Source: Inia geoffrensis | Lineage: Eukaryota; Chordata; Mammalia; Artiodactyla; Iniidae | Direction: 5' to 3' | DNA length: 64,000 nucleotides | NCBI GenBank assembly: GCA_036417435.1 | Contig: CM070907.1 | Location: 63,162,001 to 63,226,000 of the forward strand | Shown here: positions 47,249-59,030 of the stretch, in pieces | How positions within the stretch are numbered: position 1 is the first letter of the stretch | Layout: every line of letters begins with the position of its first letter | The notes under the pieces: generated by a model | What the model was told of the DNA's origin: nothing | Seen by the model: the letters and a program-made list of their open reading frames with translations, nothing else | The model's database searches: none | Translations under genes and position numbers: made by a program

Positions 47249-47662
47249 AATTTTTTTTTTATTTTTACTGGAGTATAGTTGATTTAAAATGTTGTGTTAG
47301 TTTCTACTGTACAGCAAAGTGAGTCAGTTATAGATACACACATATCCCACATAGGTTATACAGAGTATTGAGTAGAGTTCCCTGTGCCATACAGTAGGTC
47401 CTTATTAGTTATCTCTTTTATATACAGTAGTGTGTATATTTACAATAGCCAGGACATGGAAGCAACCTAAATATCCATCAGCAGAGGAATGGATAAAGAA
47501 GATGTGGTACATACATGCAATGGAATATTACTCAGCCATAAAAAGAACGAAATAGTGTCACGTGCAGCAACATGGATGGACCTAGAGATTGGCACAGTGA
47601 GTGAAGTAAGTCAGACAGAGATAAACAAATATCCTATGATATCGCTTATATGTGGAACCACT
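47249..47662. mobile_element. Twin-primed (5'-inverted) L1 insertion
   Basis: 47249-47435 is L1 3'UTR in antisense starting with poly-T (the element's poly-A). 47436-47662 is sense L1 sequence (AATAGCCAGGACATGGAAGC, GAATATTACTCAGCCATAAA). The two halves are in opposite orientation and abut. Possible imperfect flanking duplication CATTGCCTAAATTTT / CACTGCCTAGCTTTT. Confidence 0.8.
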
Positions 47663-48039
47663 GCCTAGCTTTTCAGCACAGCAAAAAATCCACCCTGAGC
47701 TGCTGGTGGAGCTTTTGCCTTCTCTTCCCAAAAGGACCACTTTCAAGTTCAATTCCAGACAAGAGAAGTCCTTCCAGCGCTCCTTAACTAGACAGTGAGC
47801 CCCTAGCGGCAGGGCCTGTACTCAATATAGCTTTGCTTGGTGTCTGGAAAACAGTGGGTGTTTATTCAGCCCTTTTGGAGTGAAGGGATATCATACGAGG
47901 TCCCTGACCACCTGGCTTCAGGATACCTGTTCAGATTCATTTTCCAGCACTTGCTCCCATGCTCCCCCACGTGCCAGCACACTAGGCCTCTTACTGATCT
48001 CCACACTGCTCTTACATGGCCTCTGTAGACATTAAGGGC

Positions 48040-48275
48040 AGGAAGGTGTGGCAGAAAGATTATGGGCCTTGATGTCTCCCCAGATTAGGTCCAACTCCCT
48101 GTTGTGGCCCTTCCTAAATGTGATCTTTGGCAGGTTACTGAACCCCTCTAAGCTTCAGTCTCCTTGTTTATAAAGATAGGGGAAAATAAGACCTACCCTG
48201 CAGGACTTCTGGGATGATTAAATGAGGTATTTACCTGAAAGTACCTAACAGTGCCCAGATCCTGGTAAGAGACCA
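48040..48275 (+). repeat. MIR SINE remnant
   Basis: TTGGCAGGTTACTGAACCCC, CTTCAGTCTCCTTGTTTATA and ATGATTAAATGAGGTATTTA. Confidence 0.68.
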
Positions 48276-48289
48276 ATAAATGTGAATGC

Positions 48290-48615
48290 TCTCCAGATGT
48301 CTTTCCCTCACTTCTCTGTCCAGCACGTGGCCCCTCATCCCTCAGATCTAGGTAGCACCTCCCCAGGGAAGCCTTCCCTGATCCTTGAGGGCACCGTGTG
48401 GCTTGCCCTTCTCCGTGCTCCCACAGCTCCTCCACGACAGCACTCACCACACTGTGTTCCAATGATCTATTTGCACATCTGTCTTACACACTAATCTGTG
48501 AACTCTGCAAACCCCTTGAAGGCAAGGATTACCTCATAAACACCTTTGTAACACCAGCATCCAGCACGGAGCCTGGCACAGAGCTGATAACCAGAAACTG
48601 TTGAGTGAATAAATC
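48290..48615 (+). mobile_element. L2 3' end, sense
   Basis: GAAGCCTTCCCTGATCCTTG, CTTGAAGGCAAGGATTACCT, GAGCCTGGCACAGAGCTGAT and TTGAGTGAATAAATC follow the L2 3' order. Confidence 0.68.
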
Positions 48616-49324
48616 AGTTAACAAATAAGTGCTCAGCAGCCAACCTAGTCTGAGTAAAGACAAGAGATAAGAGAGAGCCTGTCGCTGCTGGGGTTAAGGG
48701 AACCACGCTCCATCACAATGGCAGTGCCTCCTCCTAATGAGGCAGGCCACCTCATCTCTTGGTGGATTAGGGAAAAGCATGATGAAATACGGCATCAGCC
48801 ACCATCGTGCTGAAGAAGACCACAAACCCTCATAGCATAACAACTCCCAATTTCTCTTCATGAGATTATTTATTCACTTATCTTTGCTGTTCAATGGAAA
48901 GGCACTTTGTAAGAGTCCTTATGCAACTCTTGATCTGCTTCTGCCTAACTGACTGTCTGCAAGCCTCTGATCCCATTAGGCTTTCAGTGCACAATGAGCC
49001 TGCGCCATGTGAGTCAGGCTCATTGAAGCACATGGCCCTTCATAGTAAAGCCGTTACCGTAAAGAATTGAGGTTGGGTTTCTGGCTCATTTCTTTTAAAG
49101 TGGCAAAAGAGTAGGAAATGCTTTCAAATTCAGTGAGTGCTATTTATATATCTCCTATCATGATAATCACTACTAGGGTAAATCAATCTCTTTTTCTAGC
49201 TTAGTCATTTGGGATATTTTACAGATGAATCCATACGTATGACATCAAAGTCCAAGTTTTATAAAGGTGTAGATTAAAAAAAGAAATCCGACCATCTAGG
49301 TGGTGCTGTCAAAATCTTCTCTGG

Positions 49325-49534
49325 GGCTTCCCTGGTGGCATAGTGGTTGTGAGTCCGCCTGCCGATGCAGGGGACACGGATTCGTGCCTCGGTCCGGGAG
49401 GATCCCACATGCCGCGGAGCGGCTGGGCCCGTGAGCCGTGGCCGCTGAGCCTGCGTGTCTGGAGCCTGTGCTCCCCAACAGGAGAGGCCACAACGGTGAG
49501 AGGCCCGTGTACCTCAAAAAAAAAAAAAAAAAAA
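49325..49534 (+). repeat. CHR-family SINE, short form, inserted at an L1 boundary
   Basis: Target-site duplication AAAATCTTCTCTGG at 49311-49324 and 49535-49548. The left copy overlaps the target-site duplication of the adjoining L1. Confidence 0.95.
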
Positions 49535-49546
49535 AAAATCTTCTCT

Positions 49547-49952
49547 GGACCTAGAGAATATTATGCTTAGTGAAATAAGTCAGACAGAGAAAGATACATT
49601 CTGTATGATATCACTTACATGTGGAATCTAAAAAAATAATACAAATGAATGTACATGCAAAACACAAATAGACTCACAGGCATAGAAAACCAACCTGTGG
49701 TTACTAAAGGAGAGAGGGAATGGGGGAGGGGCAAACTAGGGGTACGGGACTAAGAAATATAAAACACTATGTGTAAAATAGATAAGCAACAAGGATATAT
49801 TGTATAGCAAGGGAATTATAGCCATTATCTTGTAATAACTTTTAATGGAGTATAATCTATAAAAATACTGAATCACAATGCAGTACTATATAATATGAAA
49901 CATAAGATTGTAAATCAACTATACTTTGATAAAAAAAATTAAAATAAAAAAT
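49547..49952 (+). mobile_element. 5'-truncated L1 3' end
   Basis: Starts GGACCTAGAGAATATTATGC and continues TATGATATCACTTACATGTG to an AAATTAAAATAAAAAATAAA tail. Target-site duplication AAAATCTTCTCT before it and at 49953-49964. Confidence 0.85.
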
Positions 49953-51544
49953 AAAATCTTCTCTACCAGCCCATATTCATCTCTCATTTTTCTTTTTTTT
50001 TTTTTTTTCTCCCATCTCATTTTTCTTGAACTCTAATTGTACCAACCAAATTAGCACTTGATTCTCTTGTTGTTGTACCATTTAGTTGAAGTGGGAAAAA
50101 GGTAAGTTTCTTGACACTCACACTTTTTATACCTTACCATCCTCTCCACACGTGCATGTTGTACTTAGTAGAGAGCTAAGGATAGAGAAGATGCTCAATA
50201 AACACCCATGGGCTGCAGCTGGGCAGAAGTGAAGGCAGAAGAACACTCAACCCAGAGAAGACACTGTCCAGTTGGTCCCCCAGGCAGAACATGCTAGTCA
50301 CACCCCATTCTTTCAGCTAATACATACAAAGCATGTGTTCGGTACCAGGCCTCACGCGTGGCACTTAACATGCATCATCTCATTTAATCCTTACAATTTC
50401 ACCATGATGTACAAAGAATTCAGTCAACTGCAAAAGATGGCCATCTTGCTTTCTCTGTATGGTAAAGGCCATATCTGTTCATTTTTTCGTTCCACAGTTC
50501 ATTAATTCCCTATCATATACCAGGCATATGCTTGGAATTGTACATAAAACATTTAGTCCACAGGCCTAACTGCTAACATCAACTCCTGCGGTGCAGAGAG
50601 AGTGTGAACACTTTCAGAGGAAAGCCAGAAGAGCAGTGGCGCCCTTCATCCCGCGTTCAACATTTTTCCTGCTTGTAACTCACGTAGCACACCCAGGCTG
50701 CTAGCTATTCATCATGATGAAGCAAAGGCCTAACATCATAGGCAGGACTTGGTCGATATTATCTGCTCAGCTATGCATAATAAGAATCAGCAGACTGGCC
50801 AGAGAGGTTGACTGATCCATTCCCAGATGTTTTTTTTTTAACCTTTCAGTATATTCTGGGCAAGATGGTTAGACTACGAGACTTGAAAGTACTCTTAGAT
50901 GTCTGGTTTGAATGAGAGAATGTTTGTTTTGAATGGACCTTAGATAGTTACAGGTGGCCTCACTTTATAGATGAAATGAGGCCCAGAGAGTTTAAGAGGT
51001 TTGCCCCAGGTCACACAGAGCTGGGACCGGAAGCCAGCCTGACTCCTAGCCGACGTTCTTTCCACTGCCCCATCATCCTGCCTGAGAGAGCCAAACATGA
51101 TTTTGATTTCTAAGATGGCTATCACACTTGACTCTTTCTACAAAGGCATTCAACCTTTGATAGAGAATCTGAAAACAAACACGTGAAAATGAAATAAATT
51201 GCATAAGTTCTTTACAGCGGAAAAGAAGAAGAAACATGCATCACTTGTGCTGTGGACACACCACAGATCCCCACAATCTGTTGCAGGGCAGCACAGTGTG
51301 TGGGAAGCACAGGCTTTGCAGTCGGATAAGTAAGGTTTCAATCTTACAGGGCATTTAACCTCCTCCACTCTATTTCCTCCCACTTGTTGAGTGGGTTCAG
51401 CTACACTGCTCTGTGGATGAAAGGGGAAGACGTGAAGCTCTGTGTACAGTGTCAATCCTGGACAAATGTTGGTTCCTTTCCCCTTTGCTTTCACAGAAAG
51501 TGCCATCAGAGGTCCTAGAAAGCAGTTCTTCAATGACAACTGCC

Positions 51545-51781
51545 TTTTTTTGTTTTGTTTTGGTTTTGGTTTTTTTTTGTTTGTTTTACGGTACGCAGGC
51601 CCCTCACTGTTGCGGCCTCTCCTGTTGCGGAGCACAGGCTCGGGACACGCAGGCCCGGCGGCCATGGCTCACAAGGCCCAGCCGCTCCGCGGCATTGTGG
51701 GATCTTCGCGGACCGGGGCACGAACCCGTGTCCCTTGCATCGGCAGGCGGACTCTCAACCACTGCGCTACCAGGGAAGCCC
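51545..51781 (-). repeat. CHR-family SINE, short form, antisense (arm of inverted pair)
   Basis: Long impure T/G-rich tail (51545-51588), then ACGGTACGCAGGCCCC and body to AGGGAAGCC. The impure tail suggests it is older than its neighbour. Confidence 0.93.
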
Positions 51782-51847
51782 GACTACCTTTGTTTAAAAG
51801 AAAGTAGGTCTTAAGGCAGCAGCTGACGATCATAAGATGCAGTCGTG

Positions 51848-52059
51848 GGCTTCCCTGGTGGCGCAGTGGTTGGGAGTCCGCCTGCCGATGCAGGGAACAC
51901 GGGTTCGTGCCCCGGTCCAGAAAGATCCCACATGCCGCGGACGCGGCTGGACGCGTGAGCATGGCCGCCGAGCCTGCGCATCCGGAGCCTGTGCTCCACA
52001 ACGGGAGAGGCCACAACAGTGAGAGGCCCGCGTACCGGAAAAAAAAAAAAAAAAAAAAA
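51848..52059 (+). repeat. CHR-family SINE, short form (arm of inverted pair)
   Basis: Duplication AAGATGCAGTCGTG / AAGATGCGGTCGTG and a poly-A tail of about 20. It lies 66 bp from the oppositely oriented copy. Confidence 0.95.
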
Positions 52060-53299
52060 AAGATGCGGTCGTGATTGAGATGGTGTCTACTGCAAGAACG
52101 CCCATCACCCTAGATGTGGTTGTGTGTTTATGGGATGGGGGATGTGGTGCTGGCGGTGTACAGACACACAGCGGCAATGATTTCCTGCTGGCAGTGTGAT
52201 GCAAAGCACAGGAAATACCACCTCTAGAGTGTGTCACTTTCAAACCCTAAGGGACTAAACTTCCATCTATGCATGTATGGTGGTGTTTCTTTAAAAAAGG
52301 GGGACAGAGAGGGAGGAGGCAGCAGGGAGAGAGAAAAAGAATCCATCCTGATGTCTGCTGCACTGCTGGTTTGTGAAATGTCTCCAGCTGGTAGTTAGGA
52401 AAGCAAGCTGGGTAGTGAGGCATGGTAATAACTGGGCCTAGCACTGTGGTACAGGTAGGGAGGCAGCATGAAAGACAGTGGCCTGGAATTGCTTTCTTCT
52501 AATAGAGCCCCTGAGATACCACAGTAGATACTCCCTTGGGTTCAAATCCACATTCTACTATTAACAGGTTGAGTGATTTGGGAACTGGACGCTTCCCCTG
52601 TTTGACACTCATTTTCTCATCCATGAAATCAGGATGGGAGGTAGCATAAAGGATAAATCATCTCCAAAGTGCCCTGAAAGAGCTTGGATGTGAACAAGTC
52701 AAAGCACTGGATAAATCAGGAATGGCAAACAGATTTCAATTTAAATCCAACTCTCATCAACAGCCATATTGTAAAGGACTCTGAGGCAGTGTCTGGTCTT
52801 AGTGGGCAGCAGTGCTATAATCCATTAGTAATGTCCTCACGGCTACAGGAGGGTTATACTGCAAAGCCCATAATGAATTAGCATTTGAAATAGCAGTCTG
52901 AATTTTAGTGGCAGATTTGCCTTTCTAATATTGTTTTCCTTAGGCTAATATTAGAATTATCTAATTTATGTTTCTAAAGCCATATACTAACTTGGAGGAG
53001 GACTGGGGCATTGGAAAATCACGTTAGGGAAACAAGGTTGAGATTTTAAATTTGCGATTGATAATCCATTAAATGGTTAAGTGGTAAATTCCTTGAGCAC
53101 TGGGACCATGTTTCAATTACCCTAAAATTCTTTCCATTTGTTCAGAGAAGTTCCCTAGACTTAATGAGTACTCAATTGAATTTCACTGTATTAAATAGTT
53201 GAGAGTTTTAGGAGTAATTTCCTTCTAAGGAATCAGACCACTGACCAGAGAATTCTGTCCTTTTTTAGAGGCATAGGTGGAGTGGTGAATAAGGGAATT

Positions 53300-53520
53300 A
53301 AAATGTATCAATCACCTACTATGTGCTAAGAAGACTAAGAATTATCTTACTTAATCCTGACTGTAATTCTTTGAGTTTGGTACTAGGGTCATTCCCAGTC
53401 TCTGAGTTGAGGCTCAGAGAGGTCAAGTAACTTGCTGAATGAACCACAGTTGATCAATGGTGAGGACAGGATTCAAACTCATTAAGTTTTGACTCAAGAT
53501 CCACGCTAGGGCCCTTACTG
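53300..53520 (-). repeat. MIR SINE remnant, antisense
   Basis: ATCACCTACTATGTGCTAAG, GGCTCAGAGAGGTCAAGTAA and GACAGGATTCAAACTCATTA. Confidence 0.68.
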
Positions 53521-54333
53521 TTCTTCTGAAAAAGCAATACCAGTGTGCAACATGGGGCAGAAGGAAAAGCAGTAGACCAAGAGCTTTTCTTATCATGGCT
53601 TTGGCACTGACTAGCTGTGTGACCCTGGGAAAGTCATTTCCCCTCTCTGGGCTTTTCCTTCATTATCTGTAAAGTGACTGATATGGACCCCAAAAATCTT
53701 TCCAGAGCTGTCAGGCTATCACTCTGATGGAAGAGCTAGAGACAAACAGCTGTGGGATGGTGACGGGGCTGAAAAGCAAAAGCCCACAGAATAGCATTTT
53801 CAGAGACCAGAAAACCTAGTCATGGTTCCACCAGCCCAGGAGCAGACAGCCTCAGAACCAACCCAGGTTCCGTCAGTCCTAAAACCAAGGGTGCCAGAGC
53901 TCCATCCCTTTTGTGTGGAGCAGGTTACGGGTTGGGCCTCTGTCAGTGTCCATAGGCTATGGGCCTCATGCCCATCTGTGCCCCCCGCACACAGTCACTC
54001 AGTCCTGGACCTGCCTGTGGCCAAGTCCACATGAGCTGTCTGGTGCCTAATTAGGAAGGCCCCCAGAATGGTAGCAGTAAACAGGACTTGACTCACACCA
54101 GATTTTCACCACCCCAAGCCTTCTTCCTATCAGTTTACAAAAGCAAGAAACAAGGGCAGCACCAGCAGCAGCTTCCGAGGCATCCTCAGAAACAGTGCAT
54201 GGAAGTGGAATCTGCAAAGTCCCTGCTACAAACGGACTCACAGCATTCCTGCTGCGGCTGTAGATTGGCTGGTGCTAGTGGCTACACACACACTCCTTAC
54301 AAGGCCCAGTTCCAGGCAGAACTTTGAATTTTT

Positions 54334-54540
54334 TTTTTTTTTTTTTTTTGCGGTACGCGGGCCTCTCACTGCCGTGGCCTCTCCTGTTGTGGAGCACAGG
54401 CTCCGGACGCGCAGGCTCAGCGGCCACGGCTCATGGGCTCAGCCTCTCCGCGGTACGTGGGATCCTCCCCGACCGGGGCACGAACCCGTGTCCCCCGCAT
54501 CGGCAGGCAGACTCCCAACCACTGTGCCACCAGGGAAGCC
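54334..54540 (-). repeat. CHR-family SINE, short form, antisense
   Basis: Perfect 17-bp duplication CAGAACTTTGAATTTTT at 54317-54333 and 54541-54557; intact body. Confidence 0.95.
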
Positions 54541-55049
54541 CAGAACTTTGAATTTTTAAGTATATTTTCAGCAATCACTGTAGAGGCCTGAGAAACACCT
54601 CCACTCATCTCATACAGAATCACAGAATTACAGGGAAGACCCAGCAGCCTGGAATCTCTGGGGCCAAGTAAATACACAAGGGAGGGAGAATGAATCTCTC
54701 TTCGTAACCTGGCTAGATAGAGGAAACAGAATTAGAGACCACACGTAAGGTCTTGTAAGTGGGAGGAATCAAAGATCGCAGCTCGCCAGGATTCAGAGTC
54801 CCCACATCCTGAGGCAGGAAGAAGGACAGGACCCGGTGCAATCCCAGCTCCACTGCTTTCTTTCCCATTCTCTCCATCTTGTCTTCCGAGAGACTAAAGG
54901 AATTCCCATTTCCCACTATGCTTGAAAAATCAACTAATATTTTCTCTGTGCTGCCCCCTCCCCTTCTTTCTAAAATGGGTCTAACAGTCTTCCCAGGATG
55001 TCCAGTCTGCTATAGTTTTCTTAGGAAGGGGAGGTGGAGTTAGTGAATG

Positions 55050-55290
55050 AGTACCTGAGGGCCAGGATTTAGCTCTCACTTCTGACACCTACGGACAACA
55101 TGAGCTTGGGTGAGTCACCTGACCTGTCTCAAGGTCAATTTCCTCACACATCAAGTGGGTGTCATTACATCCCACCCTGCACCCCCAACTGCACGAGTGT
55201 TGTGAGCTCAGAAGAAATAAAAGTCATGTAAGCTCCTTGCAATCTGTTAAGCACTATCGATATAAGAATTATTGTTAGTAGCCATAGTCA
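55050..55290 (+). repeat. MIR SINE remnant
   Basis: TTGGGTGAGTCACCTGACCT, TTTCCTCACACATCAAGTGG and an end near GATATAAGAATTATTGTTAG. Confidence 0.66.
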
Positions 55291-55888
55291 GACAGTCTGG
55301 AGTGCTTGAAGTGAATTTCAGCATGTTCTTTTATAAAGCACCCATGTTCAAATTAGGGTCAAAATATGGATAACGAAATATGGGCACAAATAACTCCATT
55401 ATTCATGATCCTGCTATCCTAAGAAGTAAGAACAGGGCTTATGTTCCTTTTGGATAACTCCTAGGTTGGGGATCATGCAGTTAATATGACTAACTCACAT
55501 TCAGGAAATCTTTCGCTGCCTTCAAGGCCCCAGATTACAAAGGCAATAGGTGGCAGGGCTTGGACTCAAGCCCACTTCTTCGGCACTCTGACCTCACGCT
55601 CCTCCAACCCCGCAAGTGAGTGAAAGTGGTGGGAATGTTGATGTGGAACATTTGGGTTCCTCCCAAAGTGAATAGTGTGTCAAAGTTGCCACTCCTTCTT
55701 ATGGAAATGAAAAATTGGCTCAGTCAGAACTAATTTCAATTGCTGTTGAAACCAATTCAAACATTTCTGAAGATGTGCAAAAATGTGAGCTACTTCTCAA
55801 TTTATGTTCTTCTGAGAACTTTAGAAATTAAAAAATTTTTCTAATTTCATACATGATCCATTTTTAAGTAGATTCAGTTAAAAAAGTG

Positions 55889-55903
55889 GATATATATGTG
55901 TGT

Positions 55904-55992
<89 letters not shown>
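55889..55992 (+). repeat. Compound TG/TA/GA microsatellite, about 100 bp
   Basis: A short TG run grades into (TA)n at about 55906-55938, then an unbroken (GA)n of about 52 bp to 55990, followed by TAGATGTATGTATG. Confidence 0.95.
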
Positions 55993-55994
<2 letters not shown>

Positions 55995-56281
55995 TGTATG
56001 TATGTGTTGGTACACATTATTTCATTTTTAATCCGGTGTTTAATAAGTTAAAGGAGTTTAGTTAGGTTTTTAATCAAAACTATTTCTGGCAGGAGTCCTA
56101 TGGGATAAATTAAGAGATACGGAGAAGAAAGTTCTGTCCAGGAAATAAACTTAAAATTGAAATCCGTTAAGTCAGGCTCCAAGTCAGAACTACCACTTAA
56201 GGTTGAGGAAAGAAGAGTGTCCCATCTTCTCACAGACTGCCCATCCTCCACCCACGCCTGAGGACCCGTCCGGCCTCTTAC

Positions 56282-56382
56282 CTGACTCTCTCCTCTTCAG
56301 CCCTCTTCAGGGCAGCATCCCGCTGCAGAACCTTCATGATGGCCTCTTGCTCTTCCTCTGTCAGGAAGCTTAAGTCGATCAT
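56282..56382 (-). CDS. SYTL2: SYTL2 coding exon 1: start codon and first helix of the Slp homology domain (SHD1)
   Basis: Encodes residues 1-33 plus two bases of codon 34. The ATG at 56382 opens [12 protein letters not shown], a typical Slp N-terminus, followed by an acidic/basic amphipathic helix rich in E, K and R. SHD1 forms the long helix that packs against Rab27 switch regions in the known Slp2-a family structures. The donor is AG|gtaaga at 56281-56280. The 5'UTR part of this exon continues to higher coordinates, but its acceptor could not be fixed. The start was chosen because it is the family start and there is no in-frame extension resembling coding sequence. Confidence 0.95.
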
Positions 56383-57599
56383 TTTGAAACGTGTACACAA
56401 AAATGACAGAAACAAATATGGCTTAAAATTCTCAAAGCTAAACAACAGTTACTGTAGCCCTGATGATTAGAAGATGCAAAAATGAAATGAAACGATATCT
56501 TGTTCAGTTCTTCAGCAAAAGTCTTCTATTGGCTGGGCAAAAGTTTTAGGTGGCTGATAGCAAAATCCTCGGTGCCCTTTCCCTCGAGGAAGCAGTGGTC
56601 TGTGGGATGATGTCAAGAAGAGGCTCTCGGGATGCTGCATTCCTTGACAGACAGGTCACTTGTACCTACAGCGGCATTCCTGCTCACGCCCCCTCTCCTG
56701 GACCAGTCTGAGCACAGTTTATTCTCCTTCCGTCCAACGTCAACTTGATGAGAGGCAACAGCATCTGAGCATCACCTACCTGCAGAATCGTGAGACAGTA
56801 AACACCACACAGTGAGAGGCAGTTCCTATAAGCATTGCTCATTATTTTAAGATTTAAAACATGTCTGGGGGGAGAAAACTGACCATGTGAGATGGTGTCT
56901 GAGATCAGGGAAACCAGTTCTGCCAGCTTCTTGAGCAAATAGAAAATGGGTCATGAAACATGCTTCAACTCAATTCCGGACCGCCAAGATGGAGAGCGCA
57001 CAAAAACGCCTGTCAATGTTTAACCATCCACAGAGGAAAGAGATGGTTGCAAAAATGCTCACTTCTTCTTGCATAGGGACATTCCACTAGAGTATATCTG
57101 TGCTCCGTAATGACAAGAGAATTATTAGTAGGTAGAGGTAACCTGTACAACAATGGGAATTGTTATTCTCCACTTAGTCCCACCTCTAACTTTTGCTCGA
57201 CCTGGAGCAACTCACCTAGCTTGTCTCCCTTCATTTCCAAGGAGAAAGAACACTTACTGGTGTTGTGTATATAATCTGGGGGAATGGAAGAGGCACAATT
57301 TCAAAACTCCTCAGCATTCAAAGTGAGTATTTTTGCGTAGAACCATGGGCAAGAATCCTGTTTTCTTTGAGGCATTTTAAACCCATGAGCAGTGAGAAGA
57401 TGAGACCTACAGAATGCCACAGCCAGGTGGAACTTCAGAGATACTCCAGGATCGGGGCCCTTTAACAAGCACAGTACTGCATATACAGTAGACACTAAAA
57501 AACGTGGGTTTAGTAAATTTTAAAGCAGCCCTACTTAAGAAAATACAGTGGGTACACTAGTAATTTTTATGAATAAATTCTTTGCTCTTCGGCAAAACA

Positions 57600-57785
57600 G
57601 AATTACTAAGAAGCACTCGCACCACTACTTGCTAACTACAAACCATTAGGCAAGTTACCTAACCACTCTGAGGCTCAGGTTTCTCATTAGGACATCCCTC
57701 GCAGGTTGTCAGGATTAAATGAAATAATGAATATAAAAGAGCGTATAGCTTGCATCCTGTACCAAAAATAGCTAAAAATATATTC
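57600..57785 (+). repeat. MIR SINE remnant
   Basis: AGGCAAGTTACCTAACCACT, GCTCAGGTTTCTCATTAGGA and AAATGAAATAATGAATATAA. Confidence 0.68.
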
Positions 57786-58686
57786 TAGCTTCCTTTCTGA
57801 GTTCACACTTTTGTCCCTTCCAGCTGAATAAGAGTGTACTGGTTACATAATTTCCTTTTCTCTTTTGTATCTTTCTGATCTCCCCCATGAAGCTTGGACT
57901 TCATAGACAGGTACTCAGGTGACCTTTATTTTATCTTCCTGTAGCTCTTTGCATATTGCCCACAGTGATGACTCAAATAAATATTAGGACAACACTTCGC
58001 ACTTATTTTTTTTTAATTTGCATGCACTTGCATATGTTACTGCCTGCTTGTTTGTCTTGAAAAATAACGCATCCTTCAAGATGAAAGTCACCACCTCCAG
58101 GAAGCCTTCCCTCACTCCCACAGCCAGAGTTAAATGCTGTAGTAGATTCAATTATTCCTAACTCTTCACCTCCTCCCTGAAACAGAGCTATACAATCATG
58201 TTGCCACGACAGTAAGCAGAGTATTCATCCCTATCTTTCTGGTGGTGGGATTGGCCTGTGACTTACTTTGGTCAATGGAACGTTATAAATGTGATGCAAG
58301 CATAGTCTGTGGATATGCTTGTGTGGTTTGGCTTGGCTTCTTGTACTCTGGCCATAGACCACAAGAAGAGCTTGCTCCAGGTAGCCACTGCCTCTTCAGT
58401 CAGGGTCTCAGAAAAAGAGATACAAGAACAGACCAGAACCTCATCCACCTGAAGCAGGGCCACCTTAGCTGGTCTGTAGGTATTGAAGCAAGAAGTAAAT
58501 ATTTTTTGCTGGAAGCCACTGAGGTTTGGGGTTGTTATACAACAAACACTTTTGTAGCAGGAACTTGACTAACATAAAAACTTTCTCCTCCACCTGCGTA
58601 TCTCCACTGTTACAATTATCTCTCTGCTCTCCATCTCTCCCATCTGACTGTGAGTCTCTCCATGTGAAGAAGTACGTAAACGAGTT

Positions 58687-59030
58687 GGGACTTCCCTGGT
58701 GGCGCAGTGGTTAAGAATCTGCCTGCCAATGCAGGGTACATGGGTTTGAGCCCTGGTCTGGGAAGATCCCACATGCCACGGAGCAACTAAGCCTGTGCAC
58801 CACACTACTGAGCCTGCACTCTAGAGCTCACAAGCCACAACTACTGAGCCCGGGTGCCGCAACTACTGAAGGCTGTGCGCCTAGAGCCCATGCTCCACAA
58901 CAAGAGAAGCCACTGTAATGAGAAACCTGTGCACCGCAACAGAGTAGTCCCTGCTCACCACAACCAGAGAGAGCCCATGCTCAGCAATGAAGACCCAACG
59001 CAGCCAAAAATAATTAATTAATTAATTAAT
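58687..59030 (+). repeat. CHR-family SINE, long form
   Basis: GGGACTTCCCTGGTGGCGCA head, ACAACTACTGAGCC repeats and a TAATTAATTAATTAA tail instead of AAATAAAT. No clear duplication. Confidence 0.92.

Larger units (their letters stand above)
45823..56281 (-). other. SYTL2: Intron 1 of the coding region (10.5 kb)
   Basis: Donor gtaaga, acceptor ttttgtag. It is rich in repeats: an inverted L1 (47249-47662), a SINE nested beside an L1 (49325-49952), an inverted SINE pair (51545-52059), a SINE (54334-54540), L2/MIR remnants and a large TA/GA microsatellite (55889-55992). The stretches 50.0-51.5 kb and 52.9-53.3 kb are unassigned. Confidence 0.88.
58..56382 (-). other. SYTL2: SYTL2 gene body (coding span, 18 coding exons)
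   Basis: Synaptotagmin-like protein 2 (Slp2-a). It is a Rab27A/B effector that docks Rab27-positive vesicles (melanosomes, mucin, insulin/glucagon and lytic granules, apical podocalyxin carriers) to the plasma membrane. The coding segments on the minus strand are 56382-56282, 45822-45671, 43161-43026, 35437-35356, 34117-34003, 32886-32083, 28853-28785 (or to 24948), 21953-21852, 19885-19832, 15087-14993, 12113-11994, 10678-10509, 9187-9085, 7062-6892, 4895-4817, 3074-2975, 1251-1046 and 203-58. Their lengths sum to 2,805 nt, that is 934 codons plus stop, with every phase matching. The identity rests on the start [12 protein letters not shown], the SGQWF motif of the Slp homology domain, the tandem C2 domains and the C-terminal MLLIAKISK. 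Intact splice sites and an open canonical frame argue for a functional gene. Upstream noncoding exons were not found. Confidence 0.97.

Noticed and set aside
51413..51814. 133-codon and overlapping open frames on both strands
   Set aside because: They are translations of the CHR SINE at 51545-51781; the same peptide (PLTVVASPV-like) appears at every SINE in the window.
54713..54916. 67-codon frame on the minus strand in intron 1
   Set aside because: No splice context or family similarity; not needed by the exon chain.
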